Assembly (NCBI GenBank): GCA_026413225.1
Contig: CM048552.1
Span: forward strand, 213,888,553-213,952,552
DNA: 64,000 bases
Direction of reading: 5' to 3'
Source of the DNA: Otis tarda
Lineage: Eukaryota > Chordata > Aves > Otidiformes > Otididae
A program made the translations under genes and the position numbers. The notes beneath the pieces were generated by a model. The model saw only the letters and a list, made by a program, of their open reading frames with translations, had not been told where the DNA came from and did no database searches. This document shows, piece after piece, positions 28,831 to 41,020 of this stretch (its first letter is position 1; each line of letters opens with the position of its first letter).

Positions 28831-29995
28831 ATGGATTTTTTTTTCTTCCCTAGGGAGATTTAGAGGTGACACCCCGCTGTCAAACAGGTGGTAAACTCAC
28901 ACAGATTTAAAATTAAACTGGGTTTCATCCCCTCTGTCCCACCGGTGACTGCGTGGCACGGCACAGCTGGCAGCCGTCCACCCGTGTCCCCGGGTGGGAA
29001 ATGGTTCAAGCAGTGAGATTTTGATTTTTTGTTTATTTTTTTTTTACTGTTGTTCGGCTCTGAGTGGGGACGCGAGCGACGCCGTGGGCTCGGGTGCGTC
29101 CGGGCGTGACGACCGCCGTCGGCTGAGACGCGAGCAAGCGACCAGGGATTTTCGGGATCTCTTGTTTTCCAGGGGTGGAGGATGTGGGGAAAGGGTTTTC
29201 CAGAGGTGACACAGCCCTTTGATCTGCTTTGGCCAGCCGTGATTTTAAACTCGGCTTTGGTTTTGGTCTGGTCATGGTCTGGTGATGGCAGGACTACGGC
29301 GGAAAGCTGTCCTAGAGCCGGAGAGCCGTCGTGCTGCTCTCTTCCACGGGTGCGAAGGATAATTACACTCATTTAATTGCGTATTTAAAAGCAGATCGCT
29401 CACCCTCCCGTCCTCCGCGTAGCCGGCCGCTCCAGCGAATTCGTGCGGCCGCCGGCGCGACAGGGTTGGGTTTCCTCCCCGAGCTCAGCCCTGGAACGTA
29501 AGCGCCTCTTCGTTAATGTGATGTTGTGGCTAATTGTTCTCATTTTCTGATCAAATTAGGTGCCTTTCATGTGTTGTTTTTCCTTTGGCTCCTTTTTTAA
29601 AAGCCAAATTCTCCAAATCCTGGTTGCTATCAAGAACCTTGCTGCTCGCAGGAGTCCCTACTTGGGTGGCTTTCGAACATCTCCGAGGATGGAGACTCCA
29701 CAGCCCATTTGGGCGACCTTTTGGGCCACCCAGCAGCCAAAATTATCTCCTGGTGACCTTTGGCCAGCGAGGAGCGTGGGTGGCTCACGTTGGGGCTGGG
29801 CTCGTGCCTGGATGAAGGTTCTCCAGCAGCAGAGAGCAAGGGGGAAGGTTTCCTTACAGTCCTCTGCCGCCGCCGCCTCGAATCAGCGTAATGGGATGCT
29901 CCGAGGCTGGGAAACAATTCCTTGGGGAAACCAAAGAGCTCACTGGTCAGGGTTTTTAAATTTCCTCCGGCCCCCTGAGTATTTTTTCCGGGCGA

Positions 29996-30036
29996 GCATG
30001 GGACAGAGCAAGAGACTTGCCCAAGGTCACCGGGGA
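29996..30036 (+). repeat. Possible MIR-like SINE core fragment
   Basis: GAGACTTGCCCAAGGTCACC matches the conserved central part of MIR/CORE-SINE elements (GTGACTTGCCCAAGGTCAC). It is short and old. Confidence 0.4.
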
Positions 30037-30370
30037 AGTCCATGCTAAAAGGAGGAATTCCCTTTTCTGAGCATTTTACACCAAAACAAATGAATATTGC
30101 AGAGACTCTGGACCTGTGCGACCTCCTCCCAGGTCTGCCAGGAGAGAGGCGATGCCCGCCGGTGAGGGCAGAGGAGGATGGGGGCTGCTCCCGGCCCAAG
30201 GGACAGGTGGTTTGGTTGAACCCGGGAGCCTTCGGCAAGGCCAAGGTGGCAACGGCAGGGCTGCGCCTGTCTGCAAGGGACTGCCCGTGCCCGGACATCC
30301 TGCAGAATAAATAGGATTATTTATATTATTTATTCATGTTTTTCATAGTCTTTATATTATCTTTTTATTA

Positions 30371-30945
30371 TCATAGAATCATGGAATGGTTTGGGTGGGA
30401 AGGGACCTTCAAAGCCCATCCAGTCCAACCCCCCTGCCAGGAGCAGGGACATCTCCAACCACATCAGGTTGCTCAGAGCCCCGTCGAACCTGGCCTGGAA
30501 TGTTTCCAGGGATGGGGCATCCACCACCTGGAATTTCTCCCCACCTTTCCTGCAGCCCCCTTTGGGCACTGGGAGCCGCTCTCAGCTCTCCCCGGAGCCT
30601 CCTCTTCTCCAGGCTGAACAGCCCCAGCTCTCTCAGCCTGGCCTCACAGCAGAGCTGCTCCAGCCCTCTCAGCATCTGCGTGGCCTCCTCTGGACCCTCT
30701 CCAGCAGCTCCACGTCCTTCTGCTGTTGGGGGCTCCAGAGCTGGACGCAGCGCTGCAGGGGGGTCTCACCAGAGCGGAGCAGAGGGGCAGAATCCCCTCC
30801 CTGGCCCTGCTGCCCACGCTGTGGGGGTGCAGCCCAGGGTGCTGTTGGTTTCTGGGCTGTGAGCGCACGTTGCCGGCTCGTGTTGAGCTTCTCACCCACC
30901 AGCACCCCCAAGTCCTTCTCCTCAGGGCTGCTCTCAATCCATTCT
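30371..30945 (-). mobile_element. CR1 LINE, 575-bp 3' fragment
   Basis: Runs from octamers at 30371 to the end of ORF2 near 30945, in reverse. The encoded tail reads [20 protein letters not shown] on the minus strand. An internal part of the usual 3' region is missing. Confidence 0.93.
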
Positions 30946-31084
30946 CATTCTTAATGGTCTCCGGAAGTTGAGTAACTCGCGGGGCAACACCTGGTTTGAA
31001 GCCATTGCTAACATGTAGGTTTGAAGTTGATCAAGTTGTGCATGGTGGCGTCTGCCTGCCAATTAGCGCCCTACCACTCTTCTT

Positions 31085-31178
31085 CTTGGACTGTGGGGAA
31101 ACTGAGGCAGGGGGGCTGAGTGACCTACTCCAGTGCGTCCGGACCCTTCTAGGTAGGAGTCAAGACCCAGCTTGGGGG
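31085..31178 (+). repeat. Possible MIR-like SINE fragment
   Basis: GGGGAAACTGAGGCAGGG followed by GAGTGACC and GGAGTCAAGACCCAGC resembles a decayed MIR body. Weak match read by eye. Confidence 0.3.
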
Positions 31179-32127
31179 CTTTTCAGCTCCTTGGAAAGCT
31201 GGTTCTGTTGGGTGGAGCCTTTTCTTGTTCAATTATCTGGTGTCTCGCAGGAGGAGCTGGTGGCATCACTGAGGGTTTTGTCCGTGTGGGGCGCGGAGGT
31301 GGCCTCGCTCACCCCAGTACTGGAGCGCTTGGGAGGGGATTTTGCCCCCTGAACTCCTGGAAGGGATGGGCAGAGCTCTTCTCCCTGCTGCGCCGGAGGA
31401 TGGGGAGGTCTGGGACCGGAGAGAGTAGGTGACAAAATGTGCAGACAGCGGCATTTGCTGGTGGAAGTGGGCCAATTAGAAGCACATTTGGCAAAAATAA
31501 AAGAAGGAATGAATATTTTCCATTTTTCCTTGTTTTCCATGGAAAAATGTTAGAATTGGGTGTTTCCTAGGTGTCTTTTTTCCCCTCGTTCTTCTTTGTC
31601 TTGCATTTGCCTTTTGTTCCCTTTATGTCCTTGAAGAAAAAAAAAGATAAAAAGGAAAGGGGAAATTTCACCCCCTTTGCAGTGTCAAAATGAGTAGTAA
31701 GGCGATGAATTTTCCCCAGAGAAGCAATATTGCAAAACCTATCTTTCAAGTTCTTCACCAAAACGAGATCTCTTTTTTTTTTTTTTTTTTACCAAAGCAA
31801 TTATTATTTTTTTTCCCCCACCATTTTCCTTTCCTATCAGAGAAAAAAAAAAATAAAACCCAGGAAAGGCTTCAATGGAAAATTTTGGTCTGCCTCTAGT
31901 ATTAATGAATTGCCTGTTGCTAACGTTCTTGTCATTCATCTTCAAGCCCTGGAGGTACTAGAGATGTGGAGCAAATGAGAATTTGTAGTAGCTATAGAGA
32001 TGAATGAGTCAGCGCTGGAGACTCGCTGTGTGTTTTCCTGAGATACAGAGGAGAGAATTTAGGGAGGGACGTCCACGCAGGAGCAAGCTACGCAAACGCA
32101 GGGAATTAATACTCCGTCGTTATAGTT

Positions 32128-32262
32128 GTGGAGATGTAGGGTTGGAAGGACCTCCTGAGATCGTCCTGTCCACATCTCATTTCTGGGGAAGGGGATGATG
32201 CATCTAGACCAGACTAGGTTGATTTTCTCTAACCTAGTCTTGAAAATCTCCAGTGGAGGACA
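32128..32262 (-). mobile_element. Old CR1-like LINE fragment
   Basis: AGGGTTGGAAGGACCTCCTG, ATGCATCTAGACCA and AACCTAGTCTTGAAAATCTC match the 3' region of an ancient CR1 subfamily. More diverged than the others. Confidence 0.6.
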
Positions 32263-32752
32263 TGTCCCATCTTGGTGAGACGCACGCCGTAACGCTGCTC
32301 GTGCTCTCAGGCGTGCCAGACTTGGTGGGAAGTTCTCTATTGCCTTCTGAAATTTCTGATCAGATCCATAGGCTGGGTCTGTACTAGTAAATCAAACGTT
32401 CCTGGGCACGGGGACGTGGTCATCTACACTCTTCAGTTGTTGAAACAGTCCCTAGCGCTCTCCCCAGGCTCATTTGGGAATGGGTACAAGCCAAGAACTG
32501 ATCCCAGTGAACAGCTTGGGTGCAACCACCTTCTTTTGGGACTTGAAGGGGTCTAATAGATCCAATTTTGCAGCAGGAGGAGACACAACGTCTGCTGATA
32601 CCACAAGGACCGGTCATACGAGTGTGTAATAACCATGCGTGGAGGAAGCTCTTCTGTTTACTAAGACACGGAGAGGGTGGAGATGGGTGTTGCAGACCCA
32701 CGCTCTGCATCTTGATCTCTTCTGGACATAGTCCACCAGCTGAGAAAGGCTC

Positions 32753-32807
32753 TTGGTAGTATCCCCAAAGTTGGAGATACTTGGTAGTATCTCCAAGTTG
32801 GAGCATT
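32753..32807 (+). repeat. 28-bp tandem duplication
   Basis: Two adjacent copies starting TTGGTAGTATC (32753 and 32781), each ending in a TTGGAG core. Only a few positions differ. Confidence 0.8.
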
Positions 32808-33514
32808 TGCCAACATTTTCCCTGCAATCACGTTAAGGTAGATGACATCCAGCTCCAAAAGCCAACTGGGAGCTGCTCAGCAGGGTAGGCAATATTGAAT
32901 TTTGCTGCTTTGACTGCGCGCAAGGTGGAGTGGGGCTGTGCCGTAGGACGGCCTCGAGCAGGAGGTGGAGGTGGCATTCAGATGATGGAGTCAATGTACT
33001 TGAGTAATTTTTCCTTTGCTCCTGCTCAGCTGTGTCACCTCAGCGGGGACTTTTAGGCACATGGGACTGGATGGGACCCTCTGAACCAGTACGTCCGTTT
33101 GTGGGCATCACAGATGCATTATAAATCCCTCACCCTTTGATAACCAGGACCTCCACGTTATTCTCCTGCTTAGGTGGTTCCAGCCTTGGAGCTCCCATCC
33201 CATGGCAAAAAAAATCCTGCTGATTAGTACCGAGCCTAAAATTTAGTATTAGTAATTTTCATCTCACTTCGAACGCGGCAGTCAAGGTCAATCCCTTTCT
33301 TCCTCTGTGGTGTCCCAATCCTCCTCCGTATTGGTGCTGCCTACGACGTTGTGCCGTTAGGAGGTCTCATCAGCGTTGCCCTACTTTTTTATGCCGGAGT
33401 CAACCTTAAAAATATTAAACACTGCTAACCTCCTTCCAGCTCAGCCTTCCGGCACTCCTCGTTTCCCTTGCCCAGTTTTCCCATTCTGCTGATGTTCATC
33501 TTCACCGGCTTAAT

Positions 33515-33635
33515 TAATGATTTCCTACGTGGCCCCGGATCAAACGCTTTACTGAAACCAGATAGATTTTTCACTGGGTTTTTTTGTCTGCTAAGTCAGT
33601 TATGGTATCAAAGGACATGTCAAACATCTCTCCTT
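33515..33635 (-). mobile_element. Old CR1-like ORF2 fragment
   Basis: ATCAAACGCTTTACTGAAAC and CTGCTAAGTCAGTTATGGTA match the ancient CR1 reverse-transcriptase region that reads AFD..P on the minus strand. Confidence 0.5.
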
Positions 33636-34482
33636 CTCCCTCTCCGTTGTCCGTTGAGACCACCAGCTTCTTCTGGACGCGGGAGCAGATGCTGTAGAGC
33701 AGACCCCGCTTTGACATGGTGAAAGTAAAAAAAAAGGAGGAAAAACAAAAGAAGAGGAGAGGGATCAGCTGGTTTAGGCATCAGGACTTTCCCTGTCCTT
33801 CCTTTGCCAAATAAATCACGAACAGCCGTTGTAAATTTGTCTTCTCTCACGTTTAGAGCGTGACCTTGGCTTTTCCCATCTCCTACCGACTGAAGGAGCT
33901 TTCGCTTTCTACGGACTTCTGCACTCTGTCCGACATCAATCTTGCTTTTCTTCGCTCTTAGCTGAATGTATTTGTAGCACCGACACCGAGATCTTTAAAT
34001 AAACCCTGCCACGCCGGGGCGGGAGCATGGATGCTCTCCTGCTCGCGTGACCATCACCACCAGCGAGGAGGGGAAAGGTTCTACGAAAGTTTTATAGGGT
34101 GGAAATTTTATTTTTCTTGATTTATAACTCATCATTCTGGATATCCTTCCAACACCCTTTATATTTTTTTGTATATATATATGCACGCACATATGCACAT
34201 ACTCAAACCAAGCTGTTCACCAGGTTACTGCTTTAACCTCCAACTCATCTCTCCTCCCCAAGCCCAGCCTTGCAGCTGCTACATCGCAAACGCATTTTGC
34301 TTTCTATTAATAACTCCTTTTGCTCGAACGATGCCTTCACCTGAGAGGACCCCGCAGCGCTTTGCAGACACGGTTGCGCGTACAAAGAGACTCCGGCAGC
34401 TTTTGGGAACCCGGCTGCAAGCCGTGATGGTGGGACTACAAAAATGGCTCAGCTGCTGCTTTGCTTTTCTTGTTCTTTAGAA

Positions 34483-34703
34483 GGGGCATCTACCACCTTT
34501 CTAGGCAACCTGGTGGAGCACTGGCCCAGGTTGCCCGGAGAGGTGGAGGATGCCCCATCCCTGGAACCATTCCAGGCCAGGTTGGCCGGGGGCTCTGAGC
34601 AACCTGATCTGGTTGGAGATGTCCCTGCTCCTGGCAGGGGGGTTGGACTGGGTGGGCTTTGAAGGTTCCTTCCAATCCAACCCAAACCCTTCTGTGATTC
34701 TAT
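34483..34703 (+). mobile_element. CR1 LINE, 3' fragment with inverted 5' end
   Basis: A plus-oriented CR1 end (34514-34703) is preceded by a minus-oriented copy of part of itself (34483-34513). The 31-bp arms, 34483-34513 and 34526-34556, match at 26 positions. Confidence 0.85.
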
Positions 34704-34866
34704 GGTTACTTGCAAAGGGCAAGGCTATTCTGCTTGTCAAAATCAATAGGGCTATTCCCAAGAGTGCCAGCGTTGGCTCTGGGGTCTTAACTTAGCCCAA
34801 AGCCCAGACTGGATCTCATTTCTCTCCCCAAAGCCCTTCAGGACCATCGTGTTAGGGACATGAATT

Positions 34867-34953
34867 AGTGGTGGACTTAGCAGCGCTAAGTCAACAGTTG
34901 GACTTGATGATTTTAAAGATATTTTCCAACCTAAACAATTCTAGAATTCTATG
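34867..34953 (+). mobile_element. CR1 LINE, older 3' fragment
   Basis: GTTGGACTTGATGATTTTAA and TTCCAACCTAAACAATTCTA are a CR1 3' end of an older subfamily. Confidence 0.7.
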
Positions 34954-36892
34954 TCCTCTCGCAGGATGCCTGCTCTCCTGTAGGATTAGAAGCTCGTGTC
35001 CTGGTGTTGCTATCTCAGATTACCTTTTTCATGCTTATCCCAGTCTTGCTCCCCTCACACAAGGTATGAAGAATGTGCTTCTTGCAGCACTCCTGTGTGT
35101 CAGGGCTAGCTGTCAATTAAATGATGCATATGTGCAATTAAGTATTAGGTGAATTAGGTAATATTTTCCTGCACTTTGTCCTTTTTCTCCTGATTCCTTC
35201 CCATTAAAGCGGCTACAGAAGGTATCTTGGCCACACAGGCGGAGGGAAAGGTGGGCAGGGAGCTCGTCTACTGAAGAAGGGGATCCAACGTCTTTCTTCC
35301 AAAGCAAAGATGAGCAGACATCTTAGAAACGTACATTTATGAGGCACTGGATAGTTTGAGTATTCCAGTAACCCAGTCAGACCAGCTAAAAACTTGGCCT
35401 TGGGACGCTTGGAGCTGACCAGGCTGGGAAGCAGTGAAGAAATCTCAGTTTTGTGTCTGGGTGCTGGGTGAATGGCAAGAGGAGAGATTATCCGGACACA
35501 GGAGGAGGAAATCCTTCAGGATCAGCCCTGATTGCTGAGCTTCGGGCTTCCTCCCACACTTCCCTTTGCCTTCCACCTGGAAGGAGGCTGCACCTGTGAA
35601 GGTATGGAAAGCCCTGCGTTGGGTTTGTGCGGGGCTGATGCACCGCGGCTGGGTGACATCCTCCCACCAGGTACCCCGTGCGTTGGTGGGACGAACGTGC
35701 CGGTCTCAGCCGAGCGGCAGAGCTTGTTGCGGTGTCAGCCAGTAGCTATGGCAACTCACTCAGAAGGTTCCCGGAGAGGGATGCGTTGGCAACCAGCCCG
35801 GCAGAGGGAGGACACAGAGAGAAACCACGTGTTCCCTCTGGGGAGCTGGGATGAGCTTGAGCAGCATCATCGTGCAGAGAGCCAGGGAGATGCAGTCGTT
35901 GAAAGTTGCGGTTGCTTTTTCCTCCGTCGGTGGGGTAAAAGCCTCTGGCAGCGTTGGACGCAGTGCTGCGGTGTTGCGGTTGCGTTGGAGCAAAGCTCGG
36001 TGCGGGATGCTTTGAGGGGAGATGTGATTTCATTGTGTTTCGTGGAAATGCTCCCGTGGCTCTGGATAACCCATGACGCTGGAAGGGTCTGCTGCGTTCG
36101 GCCAGTCTGATTTCTGGGATGACACAGAACAGGTTATTTTGGCCATCAAGTGGCTGTAGCATCTCCAGAAAGCCCTTAGAGAAGGTGCAAAGGTCCATCG
36201 CTTGATCCTGCCCCAGAGCATGGGCTGAATTGAACAATTTTTGAGGTCCTCCCCAGCCCTGTTTGCCATGATTCCCCTTCTTCCCTGTTCTGGGGCTGCT
36301 AATTAATGTGCCGGTGCCTGTCCGCAGAGGAAAATGAGCTTTGTCTTTTATGACAAGTTGTGATTTGTCTCTCGTTGGCCGCTCTGAGGGCTGGAAACCT
36401 TCGGAAAACACAGGCACGTCTGTTGCCTTAGAGGATGGTTTTCTGGTTGGGCTTCTGCTGGACACATCTGAAGTCTTGGCAGCGCTTTTGGTCAGCGTTT
36501 GCAAAGCCTAGCTCCTGCAGTTAAGTGGTTATGGGAGGCTCTCACGTTCAGGATAGACCAAGGGTCTTGCAGGGGTGGTGTGATGGGCAAAGCTGGTAGT
36601 GAACAACTGGAAGATGTTTCTTTAAACTCAACGTGCCATTGCTGTGAGGGTCTGTCCAGCCCTTCCTATCTCAATGTTTGGTCTTCCAGTGGCTCTTCAG
36701 GCGTGTCTAGTAGTCTTTCAGTGGTGACGTACACATCATGTTCTTTTCCACACTCTTGGGAAGGAGGGATGCTACCAGAAGCTCACGCTGCGATCTGGAA
36801 ATCAGGGTTTTGACCATGTCACACTGATGTTTGAAATGGAAATTGGGTGGGAAGTCAAACCGGATGATGTGCAAAGTTGGAAGGGAGGTAGG

Positions 36893-37086
36893 CCAGGCTG
36901 GATGAGGCTCTGAGCAACCTGATCTAGTCAGGGATGTCCCTGCTCCTTGCAGGGGGGTTGGACTAGATGACCTTTGAAGGTCCCTTCCAACCTTAACCAT
37001 TCTATGATTCTATGATTCTATGATTCTATGATTCTATGATTCTATGATTCTATGATTCTATGATTCTATGATTCTATGATTCTATG
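36893..37086 (+). mobile_element. CR1 LINE, 3' fragment with expanded octamers
   Basis: GAGCAACCTGATCTAGTCAG, GGGTTGGACTAGATGACCTT, then 11 ATTCTATG units. Confidence 0.92.
36999..37086 (+). repeat. ATTCTATG octamer array, 11 copies
   Basis: Eleven perfect copies of the CR1 3'-terminal octamer. Most CR1 copies in this window have only one to three. Confidence 0.95.
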
Positions 37087-37454
37087 ACATGGTGCTTTCA
37101 CGTGGGACTTTTGGCACGATGCAAAACAGGGGGAAACAGAGGCCTCTGTTGTCATTATGGCATGGAAAGGACAAGGACGTCTGAAGGTGGTACGCTGCTG
37201 CACCACTTTCATACCCCTCTTTGCTCTGTCAGGCATATGATTGGTGTAGAAGCTGGATGGATGTGTTCTGCAGAAGGTGAAATGAGGGGAATCACTGCGG
37301 CCCCGATTGCTGAGCGCACTCCATCCCTCTGCTGCACTGGCAGATGTGGAGACATCCCTTGGGAACTGCAGAGGGGCTGCAGGTGTGTTTGGGGCTTCGT
37401 CTGTAATGTTCAGTGTAAGAGCGTGTGGAGGGAGAGGATGGGGATCTGCTTGAG

Positions 37455-37911
37455 CAGGTCCAGAGGAGGCCACGCAGATGCTGAGAGGGCTGGAGCAGCT
37501 CTGCTGTGAGGCCAGGCTGAGAGAGCTGGGGCTGTTCAGCCTGGAGAAGAGGAGGCTCCGGGGAGAGCTGAGAGCGGCTCCCAGTGCCCAAAGGGGGCTG
37601 CAGGAAAGGTGGGGAGAGACTCTTCAGCAGGGCCTGCTGTGACAGGATGAGGGGTCATGGTTTCAAAATAGAGGGAGGCAGATTCAGATTGGATATTAGG
37701 AAGAAATTTTTTACGCTGAGGGTGGTGGAGCACTCTCCCAGGTTGCCCAGAGAGGCGGTGGATGCCCCATCCCTGGAAACATTCCAGGCCAGGTTGGCCG
37801 GGGCTGTGAGCAACCTGATGTGGTTGGAGATGTCCCTGCTCCTGGCAGGGGGGTTGGACTGGGTGGGCTTTAAAGGTCCCTTCCCACCCAAACCCTTCTG
37901 TGATTCTATGA
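37455..37911 (+). mobile_element. CR1 LINE, 3' fragment
   Basis: Starts at GGTCCAGAGGAGGCCACGCA, runs through the ORF2 tail and the 3' UTR and ends TGATTCTATGA. Confidence 0.93.
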
Positions 37912-38611
37912 TATTTATCTACAAATTATATAAACAACTGGATTTTTCCTCTCTCTTTCATAGATTCCGTTCATTTACACTCACCCTGTACTCGCAGGTA
38001 CTGAGATGTCCATGTTCAGGTGGTCTGGCCAGGATCACTGATGGGCAGTGCACAGGCTAAGGGACACCAGCTTTCGAGTTCTCGTTTCACCTCTTGGGTT
38101 TTTCTTGGCTGATGACTACAAACTCATTTTTTGACAGATCTTTCATATCACGTAGGGGTTGCTGATCTCAGCATCAGCCTCGATGGGACTCTCTTGAGCT
38201 CTAGAGACATCTCCAATGAGCTTGATCCAAATCTCAGCGGAGTCACTGAAAGACAAACCCTATACTCAGCTTGACGCGTGGATCCGTTTCTGCATGAACA
38301 TCACCGTTTCAGCTAGCGATATGACTCCCTAAGCTCCTGCATCCCACGGACCCAGCATTGCCGGGTCGGAGAAGGGCTGAGGTCTGCTCCAGCTCACAGC
38401 ACAGTGGAGAGAAGGAGTTGTATCATCCCTTCTGTATAGGGTGCAACCTGCCTTAAATATCCCACAGGAAATTTAAATTTACTGTGTTTAAGACCATTTT
38501 TTTGGGGGGCAGAAAGGGACGTTAGGACCATCCCATCTGAGTGCCTGGATTTCACCCATGTAACCTTGTGCGGAGTCCTTCGCTTGTGTTTGGCTAAATC
38601 ATTTTGAGTGC

Positions 38612-38665
38612 TGGGGCTGGAATTCAAGGAGATCTTGACAGATTGGAGAAATGGCCTGAAATAAA
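38612..38665 (+). mobile_element. Possible short CR1 ORF2 fragment
   Basis: Reads GIQGDLDRLEKWPEIN, close to the CR1 ORF2 motif IQRDLDRLEKWAEVN. It lies some 200 bp before the next CR1 piece. Confidence 0.45.
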
Positions 38666-38870
38666 TAAGGAGCGGTTCAGGAGAGATGAGGGCATAGAGG
38701 TAGGAATCATCAGCCGTACCGGTGCGGACGGGAACAGCTGGTGCAGGAGCAATTCTGCAGTGAATCGCAAATCACATGTCAGGAGCGTTATTGCATTGAA
38801 AGAAAAAGAAAATCGGCCAACAAAACCGCTCAAAAATACTGAGATATATGGAGAGGAGTTTGACATGTAC

Positions 38871-39238
38871 GAAGAGGAGGCTCCGGGGAGAGCTGAGAGC
38901 GGCTCCCAGTGCCCAAAGGGGGCTGCAGGGAAGGTGGGGAGAGACTCTTCAGCAGGGCCTGCTGGGACAGGACGAGGGGTCATGGTTTTAAAAATGGAGG
39001 GAGGCAGATTCAGATTGGATATTAGGAAGAAATTTTTTACGCTGAGGGTGGTGGAGCACTGTCCCAGGTTGCCCAGTGAGGCGGTGGATGCCCCATCCCT
39101 GGAAACATTCCAGGCCAGGTTGGCCGGGGCTCTGAGCAACCTGATGTGGTTGGAGATGTCCCTGCTCCTTGCAGGGGGGTTGAACTGGGTGGGCTTTGAA
39201 GGTTCCTTCCAACCCAAACCCTTCTGTGATCCTATGAT
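38871..39238 (+). mobile_element. CR1 LINE, 3' fragment
   Basis: Starts at GAAGAGGAGGCTCCGGGGAG and ends TGATCCTATGAT. Very similar to 37455-37911. Confidence 0.93.
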
Positions 39239-40595
39239 TAGTAACGCCTTGGGTAGACTCTTTTATTCAGGTTTTGGCGTTGTATTTCAGCATAGCTGCA
39301 GACCAGAGAAAGTCCTGAGCACACCCATGAGAGAGGTCAGGAGTGCAGAAGACTTGGTCACTGCGGAAAGCTGGAATGGTTTTGGATAGAGAACAGGGCA
39401 CCACAAGGAAGGGGAGAATTGTTTTTGCGTATATGAAATACAGCGGTCCGTTGGGATGCTCAACCCGCTGTGGTCACAGTCAAGAGGAGCAAGACTTGGA
39501 TGTTGAAGGTTAAAAATGTGCTAAGTGCTTTGCTGGAGCAAGTCCGAGGGATATTGGGCATCTCTGGAGATGCCAGCAGGATGTCTCCACCGTCCCTCTC
39601 TTTGAAAGTCGGGGGAAAAAAAAAAAAAAAGTCATTACCATTCATTCCCTGCATTGATTTTCTGTCTGCAGTGACCTTGGTGCTGCTGGCTTTTCTTTAT
39701 GCTCCCCAGGGCACAGGTTGGATCGAGCAATTACAGTTTTAATAAAAGATGCCTGGGTGGATGCATGATGATGTTTGATTCATATTATCTTGATGGCTTC
39801 TGCTGATCCCCATCGTTTCCCTGCTCCCCTCTTCCCTCCCTCCCGTGCTCCCAGTCCTTTATCCCACGTCTGGAGTCTTCACCCATGTTGGACTTGGAGG
39901 TTCTTTGACACCAAGACCCAAAATAACCCATTGATGGGCTTGAAGCCTGCTAACACGCATGCGTAGCCGGTGATTTGAAGTTCAAACCATCATTGCTCGA
40001 TGGCAGAGGTTGAATATGGGGCGGCTGACCATGCCCTGCCCTGGAAACCACTGCACGGGGAGGCTGCTTGCGAGATCGGTGGAAAAAGCCCAATCGTTTG
40101 GGGCAGGATCAGGATTGGATCCGACAGAGCAGAGGGAGCGTGGAGCGAAGCCAGAAATCCCCGCTTTTGCCTGCTTTAGCTTCGCTCTCAGCGGCGAAAA
40201 CCCGACGTGGCCATCACTTTCCCCACCCTCCTTCGGCCTGATTTTTTTTCTCTTGCCTGCACTGTTAGTTTTTTTTTTTTTTTTGTAATGAATATTTAAT
40301 TATTAGTTAATATAAACATTTTATGAACTGTTACAAGGGGTGAATTATTTATGGGAGGGGAAGGGGGGGCTTTTTCCAAGCCTTTCTGCTCCATCGGTTG
40401 CAATAAATATCAACCCAGGAGCGTGTTTAAAAGATGCATGCTCTGCTTGGGAGACAAGAGCAGTGCCTTCTCCTCTCATCTCATCTCTCAGTTAAGTACC
40501 TGCTTAATACATTTCTCCCAATGCGTTTTATTTCTCCACTAAACTTGGAACAGCTCCAGAAGGAGAAGTATTTGCAGATCGTCTCATAGATACAA

Positions 40596-41020
40596 ATCAT
40601 AGAATCATAGAATCATAGAATGACATGGTTGGATGGGACCTATAAGATCATCCAGTCCAACCGTCTTCCCACTACCATTGCTGTCACAGCTACTAAACCA
40701 TATCTTGTAGCTTCTCATCAAGCCGCCTCTTGAACACTGCCAGGGACGGCGACTCCACCACCTCCCTGGGCAGGCCATTCCAGTGCCTGGCCACTCTTTG
40801 GGAGAAAAAGTTTTTCCTCACGTCCAATCTAAACCTCCTCTGGTACAACTTGCGGCCATTTCCTCGGGTCCTGCTTGTTGCCTGGGAGAAGAGGCCAAAC
40901 CCCTGCTCACCACAACCTGCCTTCAGGAAGCTATGGAGTGCAATGAGGTCTCCCCTGAGCCTCCTCTTCTCCAGACTAAACAATCCCAACTCTCTCAAAT
41001 GGCTCGGAGATGCTGCGAAC
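40596..41020 (-). mobile_element. CR1 LINE, 3' fragment of a second subfamily
   Basis: Octamers at 40596, then TGGTTGGATGGGACCTATAA. On the minus strand the tail reads [20 protein letters not shown], typical of a CR1 ORF2 C-terminus. Same subfamily as 9590-9748. Confidence 0.92.
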
